Of a stretch of 64,000 bases of DNA, positions 12,307 to 23,679 are shown one piece after another (the first letter of the stretch is position 1; each line of letters opens with the position of its first letter). The notes under the pieces were generated by a model that was given only the letters and a program-made list of their open reading frames with translations, was not told where the DNA came from and searched no databases. Source of the DNA: Bombardia bombarda (taxonomy: Eukaryota > Ascomycota > Sordariomycetes > Sordariales > Lasiosphaeriaceae); the NCBI GenBank assembly GCA_030512295.1, contig JAULSR010000005.1:806001-870000 (forward strand), written 5' to 3'. The position numbers and the translations under genes are program-made.

Positions 12307-13059
12307 ATGGTACTATATCCCCCTCCCCCGTCTCTCGGGTGCATGACACATGCAGGAAGAGGATTGATTTGCTGACTTTGTGATGGCTCGTCCTGAGGGA
12401 TCCAGTCGACCTTGCGGCCCTACCGAAACGCGGTGCGCGCGTCCCTTACAGCGGCCCTGTGCCTGAGCAACTTCGCCTCGCAGGTAGCTGAGCGACACAA
12501 TGTGCCCGAGGTCGAGGCCAAGACGTCGCCCGAGCTGCTGCTCAACAACCTGGTTGTCGCGCGCAACAAGGACGAGCGCGTGCTGATCGAGCCGAGCATC
12601 AACAGCGTGCGCGTCAGCATCAAGGTCAAGCAGGCCGACGAGATCGAGGACATATTGGTGCACAAGTTCTCGCGCTTCTTGTCGCAAAGAGCCGAGTCCT
12701 TCCTCATCCTCAGGAGGAAGCCCATCCAGGATTACGATATCTCGTTCCTCATCACTAATACGCATACTGAGCAGCTGTTGACGAACAAGCTGGTGGATTT
12801 TATCTTGGCGTTTATGGAGGACGTGGACAAGGAGATTTCCGAGATGAAGCTTTTCGTACGTTCTGTTGTTTGTGGGACAGTTATATGCGACAGGATAACT
12901 GAACCGTTTAGGTCAATTCGAGAGCGAGATCTGTCGCCGAGACATTCTTGGTGCAGGTAAGTCAACCAGCCAGCCCCCTCTGCACGCTCAGGTGGTCAGA
13001 GAAAAAGGCAGACACACTATACGACTCCTCAGAACTAACATTCTTTCTAGTTCGATTAA
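12307..13059 (+). CDS. arc19: Arp2/3 complex subunit 4 (ARPC4/p20, ARC19)
   Basis: Four exons give a 168-aa protein, the family's normal size: 12307-12309 (only the ATG), 12406-12855, 12912-12956 and 13051-13059. All introns are GT-AG (96, 56 and 94 bp); the first has a clear GCTGAC branch site. The product reads M|STLRPYRNAVRASLTAAL..NFASQVAERHNVPEVE..SPELLLN..RVLIEPSINSVRVSIKVKQADEIEDILVHKF..LRRKPIQDYDISFLIT..KEISEMKLF|VNSRARSVAETFLVQ|FD, which follows ARPC4 end to end. ARPC4 is a core subunit of the actin-nucleating Arp2/3 complex at endocytic patches. The last exon is just three codons (TTC GAT TAA). The 3-nt first exon is inferred because no other in-frame ATG restores the conserved N-terminus. 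Confidence 0.9.
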
Positions 13060-14326
13060 TAAACAAGAGAAACGAACGATTGATCGAGCCGCCTGGCGCA
13101 CATTTACTGCAACACACGTGGATCTTGAGGACAACAAAGGGCGCAGAACAGATATCGGCAGGGCCCTATGATTACGACTCTTTTAAAGCCAGAAGCCAAG
13201 CTAGGGGCTATTACGGACCGGGAGAGAGGAAAAGCACGCTTCGCGGGTGTGGAGGGATAGATACAGACAGAGACAGAGACTGGCACGGGCTCGGGCACGG
13301 GCACAGCAAAACCCCAAATGAAAAATCAAGTTAACGAACAAACGTCTGCTAGATATCTATCCTACAATGTCCCATTCCCGTATGGAAGACGGACACGGGG
13401 GCTATGACAACCTGAAGATGGGTCAATTGATATGGGGACTGTTAATGCTCGCTGCTGCTCAACGAAAAGGGCGATGGATGAACTGGCGGACGGGAAAGGT
13501 CTTGTGTGCTGGGTTTGCTGCTTGATTTCCTCTTGCTTTCTCATTCGCCCTTGAGTTCCAAGTCTGCGATATAATGACTACGTACAAAGCTACTCATTAC
13601 TTGTAATGTGATATAAAGAGCGCTGTCATCTCACAAGGCTGTTACGGTGCTCGGGGTTCATATATGATATACCCCTGCTAGACTTAGGTGCTGGTCTAGT
13701 ATACCCAGCTAGCCTGAGGACACTGGACTTGGCCATGGCCATGCCCCTTTTCTTTCCCCACTTTTCCAGTCATCGTGGCGACGAAAAAACCACCAATTAC
13801 ACATAAACCAGGCGTCGATATCAGGTAGACATTGGAGCAGATAGCACGTAACATGTCATATGGAGCAAGGCAGGGCATACGGTGTCTTCAATCACCTGGG
13901 AGAGAAAGAGATAAACAGGCACATAGAGGAAGAGGCTGTATCGATATGAGAATATAGTTCTCTCCAAAGCAAAGAAGAAATGTCTGAAGCTAACAAGATA
14001 AAAAAAAACCATAAAAGTATCCCTCCAACGCCATGCCTAAATCCATGTCATAGGTAACGTTAAGAGTGCGAAAACAAAACCAAGGAAGAGCACGGACACA
14101 TTTTCTGTGATCATCTTCCCAGCGCAACCAATCAAGCCAATGTGACCGCTTCCGACAGCAATCGACAATAACTTATACATGAATCCATCACAATCATACC
14201 ATATCTGCTTCATATCCGTGACAATCCAAAACGCGAGAGAGAGAGAGACAACAACGAACTCTCCCCCCCTCTATAGATATCACTCCGCTCCCATAGCAGT
14301 AACCAAACCAAACCAAACCAAAACAC
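13060..14326. other. Intergenic between convergent ARC19 and Kelch/BTB gene
   Basis: Both neighbours end here. The stretch contains GA-rich and AT-rich sequence typical of 3' untranslated regions. I see no gene or RNA that I can support. Confidence 0.45.
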
Positions 14327-16770
14327 CTACGACATCTCCATCCCCTCATCCTCATCCGCCTCGCTCTCCACCATCTGCGTATGCCCACTGCTCACGCTCT
14401 CCTTCCTCCTCCCCGCCGACGACCCGCCGCCGCCGTCGCCAAACCGCCCATCAATACTCCCCACCATCATGTCCAGCTCGTCCCCACCCACCACCCTGCC
14501 CTCCATGTCGATCTCCTGCGACAGCTCGACCAGCGCCGTCCGCGGCAGCCGCTGGAACCCGAGCGTGCGCACGATGCGGCCCCAGTGCGTCATGCAGAAG
14601 CCGGCGGCGCGCTTGCGCAGCCACTCCTCGTTGGCCATGCCGGCGCAGTACCAGATGATGCAGGCGTGGTCGACGTCCAGCTCCTTGCTCAGCCGGTTGA
14701 CGCACAGCAGCCGCAGGTGGGGGATGTTGTAGATGTTGGACATGACGAGCAGGCCGGCCACGTCGGACAGGTCCGCCGTCACGTTACTGCTGCCGCCGCC
14801 GCTGTCTTCGTCGTCGTGGGACCCGGGGGGTCAATCCTATCTGTGTATAGGTAGTGGAGAAACGCCTTGACGACGCTGTACGGCTCGGGGATGTGCATCT
14901 TTTTTGTGTGGAACTCGGCCATCTGGCTGGCCCAAAGGCGGGAGAAGTGCGGCCACCGCGCTTGTAGAATGAGCCGGTGGACGTGGATTGGGGGCGACGT
15001 CGGGGCGTCGGGGGCCAGCCAGGTCTGATCCGAGTCCATCGACTCGGTGACGTGGATGAGGGCCGAGCCCATGATCTCGTCGTCGTCGTAGTTGCGCGTG
15101 AGGGCGGTGACGATGAAATCTGTGCCGCTGCCCGTCTCGGGGGGTTGGTTGAAGAGCTTGGCGAGGTCTGCGCCGAGGCCCTTGGAAGGCGTCTCTATGT
15201 GGCGGACTCGCGACGGACGAACCAGATCCGTCCGGGGCTCAGGGGAGAAGTTGTTGCCCAAGAAACCGTAGCGGCGCAGGTCTATCTCCATTATGTCAGA
15301 GAGAAACTCCTCCATCCCGTTAGCTCCGAGGTCAACAGCAGAGGTGTCAGTTGGGCAGCCGAGCAGCCAGGCTTTCGTCCCATCCTCGTTGATAGTGCAG
15401 TAATGCCAGCGGTATCCAGCCTTGAAGATCTCGCGGCCCTCGGCGAGTTTCTGCCATCGCAGAGCGCCCAAGTCTAAGGCGGACAGCGAGCATTCCTTTG
15501 AGCTGTTGGTGGCTGCTGGAGTCACAAAGTCAAGCAGCGTGCCTGACGAATAAACGTGAAAATGGATACCCTGCATCTGTGACGGGACGCTGGGGCCGCC
15601 GACAAATTTCAAGGCTGAGATGGCGCCAGGCGCCGGGGGAGCATATGTCTTGATGTGGAAAGATGGAGGGTTCACTTGAGCGGTTCTCGAGTTGGCGGCA
15701 TAGCCTGATGCGCCTACTACAGAAGACTGGGCATTTGGATATGGCGGCCGCGGAGAGGTGGCACTTCTGGCCATTCCAGAGCGGTCGAGCGAGCCCATTT
15801 GCGGTGGCGATTCAAAAGCCGGACTCCCCTTAAGATCCAACCACCAGAGGTCGCTGACCTTGTCCATATCTTCACTCAACCCACCAAAGACCCAGACCCT
15901 GTCACCCCAGATGCAGGCCGAGTGGTCGAAGCGCCCAACGAAGCGCCAAGCCCTCGACCAGGTAAAGGTCTTTAGGTCCAGGTAGCAAATATCGTCGAGG
16001 ACATAATTGTCATGGCCTGTTATGCCACCGACGATAAAGAGTTTGTCTTCGTGAAGGACAGCCGCGTGTCTAGCGCGCCCTTTTGGGATGGGTCCCGTCA
16101 CCTGGGGCTGTGTCCAGTGTGCAGTCTTGAGGTCGAACATGATCAGGTCTGACAGGTAGGTCCGATGTTCATTCTCGCCGCCGAAGACGAGAAGCTTGTC
16201 CCCCTTGTACAGGGTTGCCGTATGGCCTGGTCGAGACTGTTAGTGGGTGGCTGGCCAACGGAAAACAAAACGATGGAGCTTGGAACACTTACCCATTCTG
16301 ACACCAGGAATATCCCCGTAGTTGTCGACGAGGTTCCATTGATGGCTGACTAAGTCCAGCCGCAGCACATGATTGTAGACCTCGTCTGTATACTGGTCGA
16401 AGCCGCCGAAAGCGTAAATCTGGTTGTTTCCGCAGTAGGTGACTGAGGCATTGACAAGGCAAGCCGGGCGCTGACCGAGGGTGCGCGTCACTTTGGGACG
16501 GTAGCCGTCCATGGGGGACCGGTTCTTCATGGGGGAGTTGGGCATAATGTAGGTGTTGTTGGAGGAAGCGGCTGAGGCTGCTGAGGCTGGAGTTAGGGTC
16601 GATGCCATCGATGTCATTGTAGGTTGCGGAGTGGCGCCGTGAGGGTGGGCGTGGGCGCTAGCATGTCCGTGGGCGGTACTATTGGCGGGTCCGATGCTGG
16701 GAGTGTAACTAGGGCCGCCGAAGATGGATGCGCCGGCGGCGGAACCTGCGGGCGTCGACGGATGTGCCAT
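14327..16770 (-). CDS. Kelch-repeat/BTB protein (Ral2-like), one-base frame break
   Basis: Two exons: 16770-16293 and 16226-14327, with a 66-bp GT-AG intron (joint VRMG|HTATLYKGDKLLVFGGENEH). The N-terminal 100 residues are Ser/Ala/His-rich. At least four Kelch blades follow (IYAFGGFDQ, LLVFGGENEH, LFIVGGITGHDNYV, VWVFGGLSEDMDKVSDLWWLDL), then a BTB-like region (PPIHVHRLILQARWPHF, FLHYLYTDRID, DLSDVAGLLVMSNIYNIPHLRLLCVNRLSKELDVDHA) and an acidic tail. The order Kelch then BTB resembles S. pombe Ral2, a regulator of Ras1; that functional link is inference. The frame breaks in the proline codons after TDRID, at the G6 run 14825-14830. One extra base would join the halves (RIDPPGSHDDEDSGGG..DLSDVAG), giving 2379 coding bases (792 aa). 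Without it the protein stops before the second half of the BTB region. Confidence 0.78.
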
Positions 16771-17666
16771 GGCTGGGCTCTACCTTACCCAGCTCTCGCC
16801 AGACAAGGCTTTCTCGCTCGCTCGCTGTGTCGCACTACTCTCGTTGTCTCGCTCGCTGTTGGGATGTACTAATTCAATTCGGTATTGCGGGCCCGAGGGC
16901 AACGGGCGGGTGCCGTATCGAGAATTCGGACGGCGGGGAGGCTTAGGTTGAAGGTTTTGAAGTTACAGGTTACACTTTACTGGATGGGATGAAGGGAGGG
17001 TGGTGGGATGGAAGGGAGGCGTTTCACGATCCACAATCGAGTCCCAAATGATGCGATGAGTGACCAAAGATCCACTGCCGCCGAGAGCGCGTATCCCCTA
17101 AAATCCTACTGGAACTTGTCAGGTTGCCCCAAGCGTAGCCCGCTAGCGTCATGCGCCTGCGTTACTAACCCTGTCTTGGAGCCTGCTGAGCATGGGCCGC
17201 CTCGCCAACAGCTACCGGCAGCCGCAATGCTGGGCTGGCAGCTGGTCCTGGTTGTCCGGACAACAAAGGTAAACATTTAAAACACTCCTTCCGTCACCAT
17301 CCCACTTCCCAACCTTCCTCCTTCCCACTTTCCCAAAAACCCTCTTTCTCGAACACGCACTCTCCATTTCTCGATCTCCGCTCTGTTGCTCGCACAGAGC
17401 ATCAAACAATTGCACGTCTTGCACGTAAAAAAACATCTTCTAAGTCTACAAGATCAGCTCGTCAATTCAGCTTGCCAAATCACCCCTGATCGCACCGCCG
17501 ACTTCCAAGACATTTTCGCTAAGACGACTTCGATTTATCGGACATACAAATAACGACAGCGATACTAACCCATCCAGGAACCATTAGATTGAGTCTCTTG
17601 GAGCTCGTCCGACTCATCGGAAACCCATACCTATCGAGACATTGATACCGCAACACAGTCACTAAC
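16771..17666. promoter_or_regulatory. Divergent promoter of Kelch/BTB gene and cdc20
   Basis: About 0.9 kb separates the two divergent start codons. The cdc20-proximal 400 bases are CT-rich, typical of filamentous-fungal leaders. I recognise no specific factor site. Confidence 0.5.
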
Positions 17667-19538
17667 ATGGCTACCGCATCGGTGTCGACACCCCTAAAGT
17701 CCCACACGGGACTCTTTTCCTCCCGTACCGCTGGCGGACGGATGCCCTTGACTCCTTCCCCCCGTCAACGCTCCATACCCCTCAACCTAAACTCGTCTCC
17801 CTTCACCCCCGACAAGCCGAGCAACGATGGCCAACGGGCACCATCAAAGTCCGTCTACGGAGGAGGAAACCTGAGTGCACACCTCGCCAAGTCCAAGTCG
17901 AGCCACCATAACTCGCCCAAGTCCAACATCGCCCGCGGTGTTGCGACCCCCCGAAGAGCCCTCGAGCTTGGTGTGTCAGACTTCACTCTCACGGGCACAG
18001 GTGTTGCTACGAGAACCCCTACCAGCGCCAAGCAAAAGAAGGCATCTCTGAGACAGAAATTGGCCAAGACGACTGTCAGCTATGGTGCCGATCGTTTCAT
18101 CCCCAACCGTGGGGCCAGCTCTGCGATTTCCAACACCGGTTCTGGAAAGCTAGACTTTCAGGAGAAGCCGCGACCAAGAAGCGGTGGCAACACGGATTCG
18201 TCATCTGTCCTCGCAACTGCCACAGAAGATGCCATCGCTGCGCTCGAGGGTCTGAGCATTAATGACGAGGAGCCCGCCTCGTACTCGCGGCCCTCGCCCA
18301 ACACGGTGGCCTACCAGGACTCGCTGGCAAATGCCTGCGGAGTCAACCTGAACCAGCGCATCCTGCAGTTCAAGCCCGCACCCCCAGAGTCGTCCAAGCC
18401 CATCGACCTGCGCCAGCAGTACAACCGTCCTCTCAAGCCCGCCACCGCCAGCACTGCTACCTTCCGCCGTCGCATCGCAACCGCGCCCGAGCGTGTCCTT
18501 GACGCACCCGGCCTCATCGACGACTACTATCTCAACCTGCTCGACTGGAGCTCAGGCAACCAGGTGGCCATCGGTCTGGAGCGCAACGTCTACGTCTGGT
18601 CCGCAGACGAGGGCGCCGTCAGCTCCCTCCTCGAGACCAGCCCCGACACCTATGTCAGCAGCGTCAAGTGGTCCGGCGACGGCGCCTACGTCGGCGTTGG
18701 TCTCGGCACGGGCGAGGTGCAGATCTGGGACGTGGCCGAGGGCGTCAAGATCCGCAGCATGTTTGGCCACGACACGCGCGTGGGCGTCATGGGCTGGAGC
18801 AAGCACCTGCTCTCGACGGGCGCGCGGAGCGGCCTCGTCTTCAACCACGACGTCCGTATCGCGGAGCACAAGGTTGCCGAGCTCGTCTCCCACACGTCCG
18901 AGGTCTGCGGCCTCGAGTGGCGCTCGGACGGCGCGCAGCTCGCTACGGGCGGCAACGACAACCTCGTGTCCATCTGGGACGCCCGGTCGCTCGCGGTGCC
19001 CAAGTTCACAAAGACCAACCACAAGGCGGCCGTCAAGGCGCTGGCCTGGTGCCCCTGGAACATGAACCTGCTGGCGACCGGCGGAGGCTCGTATGATAGG
19101 CATATCCACTTCTGGAATACCACGTCGGGCGCGCGCGTCAACAGCATCGACACAGGGTCGCAGGTCACCAGCTTGAGGTGGAGCCCCCACTACCGCGAGA
19201 TTGTCAGCTCGAGCGGCTTCCCCGATAACTCGCTCAGCATCTGGAGCTACCCTACGCTGGTTCGCAATGTCGAGATCCCGGCCCACGAGAGCCGTGTCCT
19301 CCACAGCTGCCTGAGCCCTGATGGCCAGATGTTGGCTACTGCAGGTGAGATTATTTTGCTTGATGATGATTGTTGACGTGGAGCATTTGACTGACTGGTT
19401 TCTTCTTACTTAGCGGCCGACGAGAGCTTGAAGTTCTGGAAGATCTTTGAGAAGAAGGCTGGAGGAGCCGGTGCTGGAGGCGCTGGCGCCGGATCCTCGA
19501 GCAAGGCCGAGATGAGCAAGCAGATGACGATCCGCTAG
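17667..19538 (+). CDS. cdc20: APC/C activator Cdc20 (WD40)
   Basis: Two exons, 17667-19344 and 19414-19538, with a 69-bp intron that has a CTGAC branch site, encode 600 aa. The N-terminal ~230 residues are disordered and contain the C-box DRFIPNR, which docks to the anaphase-promoting complex. The PSPNTVAYQDSLANACGVNLNQRILQF linker follows, then seven WD40 blades starting at LDAPGLIDDYYLNLLDWSSGNQVAIGLERNVYVW. The protein ends in an Ile-Arg tail (MTIR), the second APC/C contact. The repeats (WSGDGAYVGVGLGTGEVQIWD, GHDTRVGVMGW, HTSEVCGLEWRSDGAQLATGGNDNLVSIWD) are those of Cdc20, the mitotic activator that recruits securin and cyclin B. Cdh1 is the alternative, but the motif set and DRFIPNR context favour Cdc20. 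Within-exon codon use is strongly GC-biased. Confidence 0.93.
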
Positions 19539-20755
19539 AGTACTCTCTGGCGATTTGTTCAGAAGCAACAACAACGACAACATCACTAACTAACCAACAC
19601 ATCACTAACTAACCAACGGTAGGTATACATGATCGGTTTCCTGCTATTTTTGGTCATTTCAAGCGCGGCGTTTGGGGGGTAATATGAGGCTCGCCCGCGG
19701 TGCGGAAGATGATACCAGTGCCTGAGACAATGCACGCAGGAGAAGAGAAGAGAGAGGATCTGTCCTGGTCATGAATTTTATGAACTTGGGGAAGGGTCGT
19801 GCTTTTTTCTTTTCTACCTTATATATCTTGTGTGGTTGGTGTTTGCGATTATGGGAATATTTTACTAGTAGGGGACTGGAGAAAATGAGAGTACGGGGAG
19901 GAGATAGGAAAATGAAAAAGGTTATATGTATCAAGGTTCATGTGAATTTGAATGCGTGCCACTGATAGCGTTTACATCCTCATGAATCTTTTTGTGGCGG
20001 CTCGGGTGGTCGATCATTGCCCAACCGGCAAAACGACCCCTGTAACCGAGGCTATCTCCGGGGGCGCATGCTGGCGGCTGGCGGTCTGGGCTAGACAGCT
20101 GACTAAGCCGGCTCTCGGAAACTTCATAGTAGGAAAGACAGTGGCTTCCGACTTACCCAATTCATCTCACACAAGCAAAACCACAGCAGCGTATCTACAA
20201 GACAGTGGTGCGCAAACGCTGAGGAAGACTCCCAGGGACAGAACGTCCTTTTACGATCTAGAAATACAAAAACTACGAGATCATTAAAGTGCCCCGAGCG
20301 GCTCTGGAATCGTGAGAGCAGGCAGGCAAGGCAGAAAAAAAGAAGAGGCGGCTTTTCCCCAGCCCGTTACCCTCTACGCTTTTGGATCCGCATCTCCGAC
20401 ATCCCCAACTTCCCCCCGACACCCAACCACCAGACCTACCAACCCGCCATCGCCTGTGCAGCCCGAGGCCACCGCCCTGTACTGCACCCCAGCACCACCA
20501 GCGAGTTGTTGCTAGCACCAGCATCAGCGGGTCGGCAGGCCGTCTGGACCGTAGAGCTAGGCGTTGGGAGCAGGTTGTCGGTGGTTTAGCGTCATCGTCG
20601 TCGTCGTCTTCATCGTTCGTCATCGCCGCGATCCACGAGATTCGCGCATCCCTTCTTTCGCTTGTGGAACTGCAGCACCCAATCCAAATTCTAGCCAAAC
20701 ACAACAGCATCGCTGTCTCTTCCTCACCGCGCTTTTACCCAGCCTTCAGCTCACC
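19539..20755. other. Intergenic: cdc20 3' side and toa1 leader
   Basis: The first part contains a repeated CATCACTAACTAACCAAC unit near 19582-19617 and T-rich 3'UTR-like sequence. The last 400 bases before toa1 are C-rich with TCG repeats (around 20595-20620). No gene is supported. Confidence 0.45.
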
Positions 20756-22766
20756 ATGTCTAACGCGAACGTCGGCGGGGTCTACGACCACATCATTCAA
20801 GAGGTGATCAATGCCGTGCGTGTCGACTTCGAGGAGAATGGCGTGGACGATGGCGTTCTCGAGGAACTGAAAAAGGTGACGACTCTCCCATCTTCGCTTT
20901 GTTGTTTTTCCCTTTCCCCGCCTCTTTTGCCTACCCTTCCCCCTCGTCGCTTCCTCCCCTGTCATGACCTACATCTCTTGTTGTTTCATCAAACCTTCAT
21001 TGCATGCATACGTACCTTGGTTCCCCGGTGCGGCAATCAGTTCTACTTTTTATTTTCTTTTACATGGCGTTGTGGGCGGCCATGACGGGTTCGATGCTTG
21101 AGGGCGAAGGCGACAAGTGTCCTTGGGCGCGCCCGGCCATCCTGAGCAAGGAGGCGGCCTGGCCTTTTGGGACGCGAGAGGGGTGGAGAGCGGCTGGCTC
21201 GGGGGGTGGGCGACCCAGCGTCTTTTGGGTCTCCTTTTAAGTTCCAGCGCTGCCTGCCTAGGACTCCCCCCTCACCCATTTAGCGCCTCCGATTGGCCAG
21301 CCCAGTTTCTGCATCACGTGTGCCCCCTTAACAGCCCTCACTCGTCGTCACTCATCGTCAACATTTTGCCATCCATCAGCGCATGCACACTGTGAAATAC
21401 TAACACATTTTCAAACAGGGCTGGCAGCACAAGTTGTCGCAGCTCAACGTGGCTCAGTTCCCATGGGATCCCAAGCCCGAGCCGACCCCGGCAGCACCTC
21501 CTCTGGCATCAGCCAACGTACCACAGCCTGCCGCTGCCGCTGCCGCTGCACCCGCTCCGCCTGCTGCCTCCACCTATACCCAGTCTACACTGAGCCCCCC
21601 TACCCATGGCCAGCCTCTGTCGCTCCCAGCTGGTCGCAATCAGAACTCCAATGGCGTCAAGTCAGACCCCAGAATAGTCAAGAATGAGCCTGTCATCAAG
21701 CAGGAGCCAGGCTTGAATGGCGGACCGGCCCCGGCTTTGCACCCTGGCTACAGCGCCGCCAGTGCACCTCCTCGTCCGGGAATGGCAGCCCAGCGTGCAG
21801 CCTTGGCTCTGGAGAGTCAATATGGAGAGCGTGCCGCCGCCTCTATCAGTGCTATCCATAGTGGTATGGCCATGGAGTTGAACCAGGGTGGTCAGCAACA
21901 ACCCCAGCAGATTCAGCAGCAGCACCCGCAACAACAGCAGCAACAACATCTGCAACAACACCTGCAACAGCAGCACCACGTTCAGCAGCAGCAACAGCAC
22001 GTCCAACATCAGCAGCATCCTCAGCAACACCCTCAACAGCAGCAGTTCCAGCAGGGTCCCCGACCGGGACAGGTACCTCAACAGATGACCCAGCAGCAGT
22101 ATCGGCAAGGAATAGCCAGCCAGCAGCAGTTGCAGGCCCAGCAGCGATTGCAGGCTCAACAGGCTCAGGCTCAACAGGCCCAGGCCCAACAGCAGCTGCG
22201 TCCTCCTAATGGTCTACCGGCTGCTCAAGTGGATGGCGCCGGCGATGCATATGATGGCGTACTGATGTGGCGTGGTGCCGATGGTCGTCCGGTTGAGATG
22301 GGCCGAGTCGAGATTGACAATCTCCTCCATGCCCAGATGGCCGCGAGGGCCAAGCAGATGGAGGGTGGCGGCCTTATGCTTCCTCTCAAGCAAGCTACCA
22401 AGGTCCGAAGCGTGGCGAGTAAGAAGCGCAGCGCTGGCGGCGCGCAAATGGACGGCGGAGATGACGACCTCAAGGAGGAGGAGCTCGATAATGACGCTAT
22501 TAACTCAGATCTCGACGACTCCGAAGATCCCAATGACGACGATGAGGATGATGACGAGTCCATGGGCCACATGATGCTGTGCATGTATGACAAGGTCCAG
22601 CGCGTCAAGAACAAGTGGTATGTGGTTGTCTCTTTTCATGTTGTCAGTCATGAACGAGCTTTACTGATATATTATATGCAGGAAGTGCACTTTGAAGGAC
22701 GGCGTCCTTACTGTGAACGGCAGGGAGTACGTCTTTCACAAGGCTACGGGCGAGTATGAGTGGTAG
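20756..22766 (+). CDS. toa1: TFIIA large subunit (alpha/beta, Toa1)
   Basis: Three exons, 20756-20875, 21419-22617 and 22682-22766, encode 467 aa. Introns are 543 bp (unusually long here, branch ACTAAC) and 64 bp. The N-terminal domain, MSNANVGGVYDHIIQEVINAVRVDFEENGVDDGVLEELKK|GWQHKLSQLNVAQFPWD, is the TFIIA four-helix-bundle segment. The middle is long and Gln-rich (about residues 190-300). An acidic stretch (DDSEDPNDDDEDDDESMG) leads to the C-terminal beta-barrel domain, MLCMYDKVQRVKNKWKCTLKDGVLTVNGREYVFHKATGEYEW. TFIIA binds TBP on promoter DNA and stabilises the RNA polymerase II preinitiation complex. The protein is longer than yeast Toa1 mainly because of the Q-rich linker. Skipping the second intron is essential: reading through it replaces the conserved C-terminus. 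Confidence 0.92.
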
Positions 22767-23679
22767 AGGAATGGTCGGATGGCTTTCTGGCTATTTATTC
22801 GCATTACCGGCTGCGTACTCTTTTTATTCCTACTATTTGGTCTCTTTTCATTGAGGGACGTTCTGGATGGAATATTATCATATTACTAAACGCCAACCAA
22901 CCATCCAGGTGCGGTGCTTCTACGGAAGTACGATGTCATAGTTGTTCTTATTTGTTGGGCTTTGCTTTCCAGCAGCCGATTTTGGGCTGGGGAGGCGAGA
23001 AAATGACCGCGCATTGACCACCGTTGTCATCGCTGCCGGCCCCTGAAAAAGAAGAAGGATGCCTACTTGGTGCTATATTGCCATACTATTTCCTCTACTC
23101 AGAGGATATAAAATAGTTGGAGGGCAGACGGAAGGAAAGAAGGAAGTTATAAAGGGGTGAGAGGGAGACGTAATGGACCTGGCCGGGTGGCCTGTGTTTT
23201 TGGTGCTTTTCTCTCTTTCTTTTTTCCTTATCTACCTTTTGACATGGTGGGAGATGCACAGGTTCTGGCTCTGGTTTCTGGCTCGGGTTCGATTCAGTTT
23301 TGGGTCTGGGCTTGGTTTGGGAGGTTTGTTTTATTTTTTGTTTTATCACCTTTTTTCTATATTATCTTTGCCTCTAGCGGGCCAACAAACTGACAAGCTA
23401 AACCAATATACTGGTGAATTAAGGAGATGCGCTGGGAATCAGGGGGAAATGTGCAGGCAGACAGATAGGGCGGAGGAGGTATACTTATTTTTATTATCAT
23501 TACAGTTTCTTTGGCGCAAATATTAGAGACGGGATGGGAGGAAAGAAATGGGAAGCAAATGGTTTTGACACACACACACACACACATTTATTTGACTTGT
23601 ATATGTGGATGATGTTTGTCGGTTCGTGGCTTGATTTTAGTATATGTTTTGGACCTAGGTAAAGTATTACCTGTAGGAA
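22767..23679. other. Intergenic between convergent toa1 and cystathionine gamma-synthase
   Basis: T-rich and GT-rich 3'UTR-like sequence with a CA dinucleotide run near 23570-23586. I see no gene. Confidence 0.45.

Noticed and set aside
18552..19304. 250-codon minus-strand frame
   Set aside because: Antisense shadow of the cdc20 WD40 exon.
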